DNA of 24,169 nt from Chromera velia. Its lineage: Eukaryota; Sar; Chromeraceae. Positions 20,753-24,169 of this stretch are shown in pieces. The stretch is taken from positions 26,177-50,345 of the forward strand of contig JAHBMJ010000809.1 of assembly GCA_018398765.1 (NCBI GenBank), read 5' to 3'. Each line of letters starts with the position of its first letter. The stretch's first letter is position 1. The position numbers were made by a program, and so were the translations under genes. The notes beneath the pieces were generated by a model. It worked only from the letters and a program-made list of their open reading frames with translations, had not been told where the DNA came from and did not search any database.

Positions 20753-23700
20753 CACGAGACAGAGACAAAGAGAGACCCAACCATGGTGAACAGACGGAGC
20801 CCTCACAGATTTCTCCATCCGGCTCATTTACGGATTTTATGCTTTGCAGAGACCAATTGGAACTGCAACGGACCCCCCCGCCCGCTCGCATTCCGTCAGA
20901 TCACCTCACAGAATCTCATGCAAGCCGCTCCTTTCCTTTCTCTTTGAAAAACGAATTCCTTCCGCAAGAAGCAGGAACACATGGAGAAGCCATCAATCAC
21001 GTCAGATCTCTTCCATGAAACACAATTCCGCCCCAGTGAAACGACTACTTAGACTATCGGTACAGATATCGTATTTATTCTAGTGAGATGGGATGGATGC
21101 CAACTGCACGGGGGTACAGACAGATGCACAAGGCCTCTCCACCCACCCATCCGCCCTCTTGTCCACACTCGCACTGGGCTCTTCTACCCTCCAGTCCTTC
21201 CAACTTTAAGCCCCTTCAATCTTCTTTCAAGTAACCAGCTCGACTCACTCACACTCTCAAATCAAGGAATGAATTTGCTCTCTCCTTTCCATTCCCCTAC
21301 CTCTGCCCCTCACATCCTTCCGGTCCCACATTTCTTTCTGTTGTTGTTACTCCGAGAGCATTGTTCGGATTTATGATTCGCCTTCGTTCACGCACCCTCC
21401 CCCCCCCCCCCCNNNNNNNNNNNNNNNNNNNNNNNNNNNNNNNNNNNNNNNNNNNNNNNNNNNNNNNNNNNNNNNNNNNNNNNNNNNNNNNNNNNNNNNN
21501 NNNNNNNNNNNNNNNNNNNNNNNNNNNNNNNNNNNNNNNNNNNNNNNNNNNNNNNNNNNNNNNNNNNNNNNNNNNNNNNNNNNNNNNNNNNNNNNNNNNN
21601 NNNNNNNNNNNNNNNNNNNNNNNNNNNNNNNNNNNNNNNNNNNNNNNNNNNNNNNNNNNNNNNNNNNNNCCGACTGACTGACTCACAATGCTTGGTTGAG
21701 AGAGGGTGATGGAGAAACGGTCCAGTTCCTCCCGCTGCTGACACTGAAACACCCACACACACACACACACAACTACTTCTGTCTGTTGCGCGTGACCGAG
21801 ACGGGCAGATCACGAAAAGCGTTCGGGAATGAACGGGGAGACTCAAAGAAAAGAGAGAGAGAGACAGACAGGCGCGCACACACAGGTAAATGGATGAAGA
21901 GAGGGAGAGCGACTCAGAAGCAAACGCGTGTCTCATACAAATCATGCACCATCATTCAACCCCACTGCATTCACGATCCCAAGCAGCCCACAGAAGAAGT
22001 ACAGCCTGCATGTTTTTGTCTACGTTGCTTGTTTTTGTCTTTTCTGGTCAGTTGACCGCCCGATTTCGTGTCTGCGTGACTGACCTTGGGCAGCGTGCTG
22101 ATAGTGCCTCTCTAACGAACCCACGAGGTCTTGGAGATGGAGGATCTGCAGATGAGACGATCATGCATATACACAACTCGCAGCAAGACACACAGCCAAA
22201 CTGAATGATGAAGAGAGGGGAGGAAGGGACTTTTTGTTTTTTGGAAAAGAGAATATGGCAGAAAAAACTGGACCATAATTCAGAAAAGGTGAACGAAGAA
22301 GGGGGCTTTTGTTTTCTGTCTCTCTTTTCCTTCTTCTTGTTCAGAAAAGAATTCGACACCAGGCTACCAGCTAGGCTTTGCACCCAACCATCCACCCACC
22401 CACCCATCCGACTGACTGACGGACCTCGTCCTCCAATGCCACTGCGAGTGCCATCTTGCTCTCTGCCAGCGCTCTGCACTGCAATTCCAACTGGAAGCAC
22501 ATCTGCACGAATCCATACAGGAACGAATCCATAAAGGAAAAAATTGAAAAAAAACGGTAGGAAGCAAAACAAAAAAAAGAAGGAAGAAAGAAAGAAAGAA
22601 GCGAAGAAGGTTGCAGGCAGACCGTCTATACGCTTTCCCTCCGCTTCCATCTCTTTTTCCTTTCACAGAGTGAGTCCATTCACGGACGGATGAAATTACG
22701 AGACGGTGAGTGAAATATAGCGCTGTGTCATTAGCAAGCAAAAAAGAAAAAGACACAAATCCTCAGTCAGCCACTCTCTTGCTTCACGTCCGTTCTCGGA
22801 TGTGACAGAACAAAGAGGGGGAGAGACCTTCCTGAGAGAGACCAGATTGCTCGACAGAGAGAGAGAGGGCCTCTGAGAGAGGTGCAGAGAGGAAGTGAAG
22901 GGAACGACAGAGAGAGAGCCCATCCCCACGTTCTTTGCCTGCTTGCCTTTCAGATTCTATCCATCCATCCATCCATGCATCAATGAAGCGAGGCGAGGCG
23001 AGGCAGGTGCAGATAGGGGGAGACAGACCGTCGGGGTCAGATGGTGACTGTGGTTTCTCTCTCACTCACTCGTTTTCTCTCTGTCGCGTTCATCTTCCTT
23101 CCTTCTTTCCCTCCCTCAAAGAAGTGGGGGCCGGGGAAAGGACACATCGCGAGACAGGCAGAGAGAGGGTGGACGCGCCCCTTGTCCAATTAAAAACTGA
23201 CCCACCCACCTGACACTTGGCGACATCAGACATCGTACTCCATTTTTGTGTTCTGCAGAAAGGAGAAGGAGAAGGAGAAGGAGAAGAGAGAGCAGGGTCA
23301 AGAAAAGAAAACTGTAGAGACGACGAGAGGAGAGGAGAGTACAGCCGCAGACAGAGAGAAAGAGAAGAACGCAAGGCAACCGTTTTGCTGCCTCTTGCAT
23401 TGTCTTCGTTCAGTTCACCCGGCTCTCTCACTGTGTCTCTAGGTCAGTATATGATGCATGAGTGACCAACTCAACCTGCTCTCAATCGTACAGCACAGAA
23501 CCGAGCAACATAGAAATAAAAGCACGCACACAGAAAGAAAAAGGTGAAGAAATTGAAACGCTCGAGCAAAACAATGAGAGAATGAATTCTGTATTTAAAA
23601 ACGTACAAAGACAACCAACAGATAACAGACAGTTGCGTCACCGAATTCTTCACTCCCCTCTCTCACTCGCTCACCTTCTACGACTGAAGCCCTCAGCGAG

Positions 23701-24068
23701 ATCCTTTTTGTGTTGTCTCTCGACCGACAGAGGGACAGTCTCCCCGGAAGGCCGCGTGACGTCCAATTGAGGGGGGTGACCCCCCCCGCTTCCTAGTGAA
23801 GCCTCACTAGGATCCGGGACCCCCGGGGGGCCTGTTCCTGGAAGTTCCAACGGGGGGGGGCGTCTCTTCTCCTCCCCTCCCTGTTGCTGCTGCTCTGTTC
23901 TCTCCCTCAACGCCTGTCTTCCCTTCACTGATGGAGAAGGGGGAGGAGGCAACGACGAAGACGAAGAAGAAACCGGGGCCGCCACCGACAGGGACTGCGC
24001 AAAGTGTGCAGGGGCACCCCCCAAACCACCTGCTTCTCCGACCCCTGAGCCTCTCGCAGTTTTCGCAT
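17493..24068 (-). CDS. PHD zinc-finger protein, 3' part, at least ten exons
   Basis: This is the C-terminal part of a gene that begins beyond the right edge; about 539 residues are visible. Proposed exons in transcript order are 24068-23675, 23252-23210, 22502-22425, 20684-20649, 20253-20042, 19780-19755, 19324-19260, 18912-18874, 18549-18458 and 18129-17493. All phases agree. The first exon is Ser/Pro/Gln-rich. Exons 7-10 assemble one PHD finger: WCICHK, then GEFGRMVKCSMDK, then ECNHGVWFHAPC, then W-TCDGC. Together these give the C4-H-C3 zinc-ligand order (C-x-C, C-x5-C, H-x2-C, C-x2-C) and the tryptophan usually found two residues before the last CxxC. The rest of the last exon is a disordered Gly/Pro/Gln/Ser-rich tail of about 210 residues, ending at the TGA at 17493-17495. 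PHD fingers typically read the histone H3 N-terminus in the nucleus, so a chromatin role is likely by family, but methyl-lysine binding is inference. The exons at 22425-22502, 20649-20684 and 19755-19780 are tentative, and the assembly gap lies in an intron of this model, where an exon could be missing. Confidence 0.72.
18397..18573. repeat. GA and CAGG microsatellites around a PHD exon
   Basis: A GAGA run (18397-18433) lies just downstream of the exon in transcript direction. CAGG repeats (18552-18573) lie directly upstream, so that on the minus strand the exon is preceded by CCTGCCTGCCTGCAG. Confidence 0.85.
18458..19324 (-). other. PHD finger encoded across small exons
   Basis: Exon 19324-19260 ends in GWCICHK (first zinc pair). 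Exon 18912-18874 is 13 codons and holds the third ligand (MVKC). Exon 18549-18458 holds ECNHGVWFHAPCVAL and ends in a split Trp codon. The last pair (TCDGC) opens the terminal exon at 18129. Donors are AAG|GTCGGT (19259), AAG|GTCGGT (18873) and TG|GTCAGT (18457). The 65-base and 39-base exons are visible only when splicing is considered. Confidence 0.8.
19871..19910. repeat. ACAG tetranucleotide microsatellite
   Basis: About ten units of GACA, including two GACG variants, lie in an intron of the PHD gene. Confidence 0.9.
20042..20253 (-). other. PHD-gene exon with Lys-rich patch
   Basis: The exon is bounded by an acceptor (TTTCCTGTCTGCAG, 20254) and a donor GG|GTCGGT (20041). It encodes a segment with a basic stretch QQKKKKQRL, which could act as a nuclear localisation signal, followed by a Gly/Arg/Glu-rich part. 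The upstream phase fits the exons on the other side of the gap. Confidence 0.6.
20703..20752. repeat. AC then AG dinucleotide microsatellite
   Basis: An uninterrupted AC run changes to an AG run. On the minus strand it forms CT then GT sequence upstream of the tentative 36-base exon. Confidence 0.9.
21413..21669. other. Assembly gap (257 N)
   Basis: Undetermined bases follow a C homopolymer. The protein-like frames that cross it contain only unknown residues and are not genes. Confidence 0.99.
22503..23209 (-). other. PHD-gene intron, no further exon seen
   Basis: Purine-rich on the plus strand (GAGAGA, AAAGAAAG), with a CCAT run near 22960. The open frames here are Ser/Leu/Phe-rich translations of simple sequence. 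Confidence 0.5.
23253..23674 (-). other. PHD-gene intron, no further exon seen
   Basis: It begins at a strong donor AAG|GTGAGC (23674) and ends at CTCCTTTCTGCAG (23253). A GAAGGA hexanucleotide run (23260-23287 on the plus strand) forms the pyrimidine tract of the acceptor. No coding block was found inside. Confidence 0.55.
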
Positions 24069-24072
24069 CTGC

Positions 24073-24169
24073 ACACGCACACACACACACAGACAGACAG
24101 TCAGTCAGTCAGTCAGTCAGTCAGTCAGTCAGTCAGACAGTCAGTCAGTCAGTCAGACAGACAGAGACA
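24073..24169. repeat. CA then GACA/CAGT microsatellite at window end
   Basis: A CA run is followed by GACA and many CAGT units to the window edge. On the minus strand it leads into the acceptor at 24069 of the first visible PHD-gene exon. Confidence 0.9.

Larger units (their letters stand above)
20685..22424 (-). other. Intronic region of the PHD gene including the assembly gap
   Basis: It contains an AC/AG microsatellite (20703-20752), an unplaced coding-like patch at about 20784-20860 (Asn/Glu/Asp-rich with two Cys), and 257 undetermined bases at 21413-21669 preceded by a poly-C run. No confident exon was found in the rest. A missing exon inside the gap cannot be excluded. Confidence 0.45.

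Noticed and set aside
21297-21945. Long frames crossing the N block
   Set aside because: Their length comes from undetermined bases; flanking residues are simple-sequence translations.
24030-24068. A 39-base exon reading CENC that could supply the first zinc pair of the PHD finger
   Set aside because: It matches in phase, but the real first pair (WCIC) lies next to the rest of the finger at 19260-19324, and the other frame over the same bases stays open for about 130 codons to a strong donor.
24073-24169. CRISPR-like or telomeric array
   Set aside because: The units are 4-base CAGT/GACA microsatellite repeats without spacers, and no telomere heptamer is present.

Overview
The window looks like nuclear DNA of an intron-rich protist, most likely a coccidian apicomplexan of the Cystoisospora/Sarcocystis kind. 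The reasons are a rhoptry-kinase-like gene with short exons, poly-Ala and poly-Gln runs in coding sequence, introns packed with CTTT, GA, CA and CAGG microsatellites, and gene-rich DNA of balanced composition cut by AT-rich islands. The species assignment is inference. There is one 257-base assembly gap at 21413-21669.

Layout. 1-811 holds the last two visible exons of a plus-strand TPR/coiled-coil protein. 812-2400 is an AT-rich island containing an 831-bp non-autonomous DNA transposon with 21-bp terminal inverted repeats and TA flanks (1363-2193). 2200-4056 shows no gene. 4057-9648 is a minus-strand, seven-exon gene for a divergent protein kinase or pseudokinase related to rhoptry kinases; the exon phases close exactly into a frame of 1,119 codons plus stop. 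9650-10820 is intergenic, with a GCAACAGCT repeat cluster and a tRNA-like B-box stretch. 10818-11650 is a decayed coding-like tract of unknown origin. 11650-17492 is gene-poor: pyrimidine- and purine-rich simple sequence, a second AT-rich island (about 12.5-15.0 kb) with three diverged tandem copies of a roughly 200-bp unit, and paired poly-A/poly-T blocks. 17493-24068 is the 3' part of a minus-strand gene of at least ten exons encoding a PHD zinc finger followed by a disordered tail; its 5' end lies beyond the window.

The exon models were built by hand from open frames, splice dinucleotides, phase matching and conserved motifs. The PHD exons and the kinase core are the most secure; several micro-exons of the PHD gene are tentative. 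The three genes share no evident pathway: one is probably scaffold-like (TPR), one a candidate secreted kinase-fold protein, and one a candidate chromatin reader. No operon-like organisation is expected.
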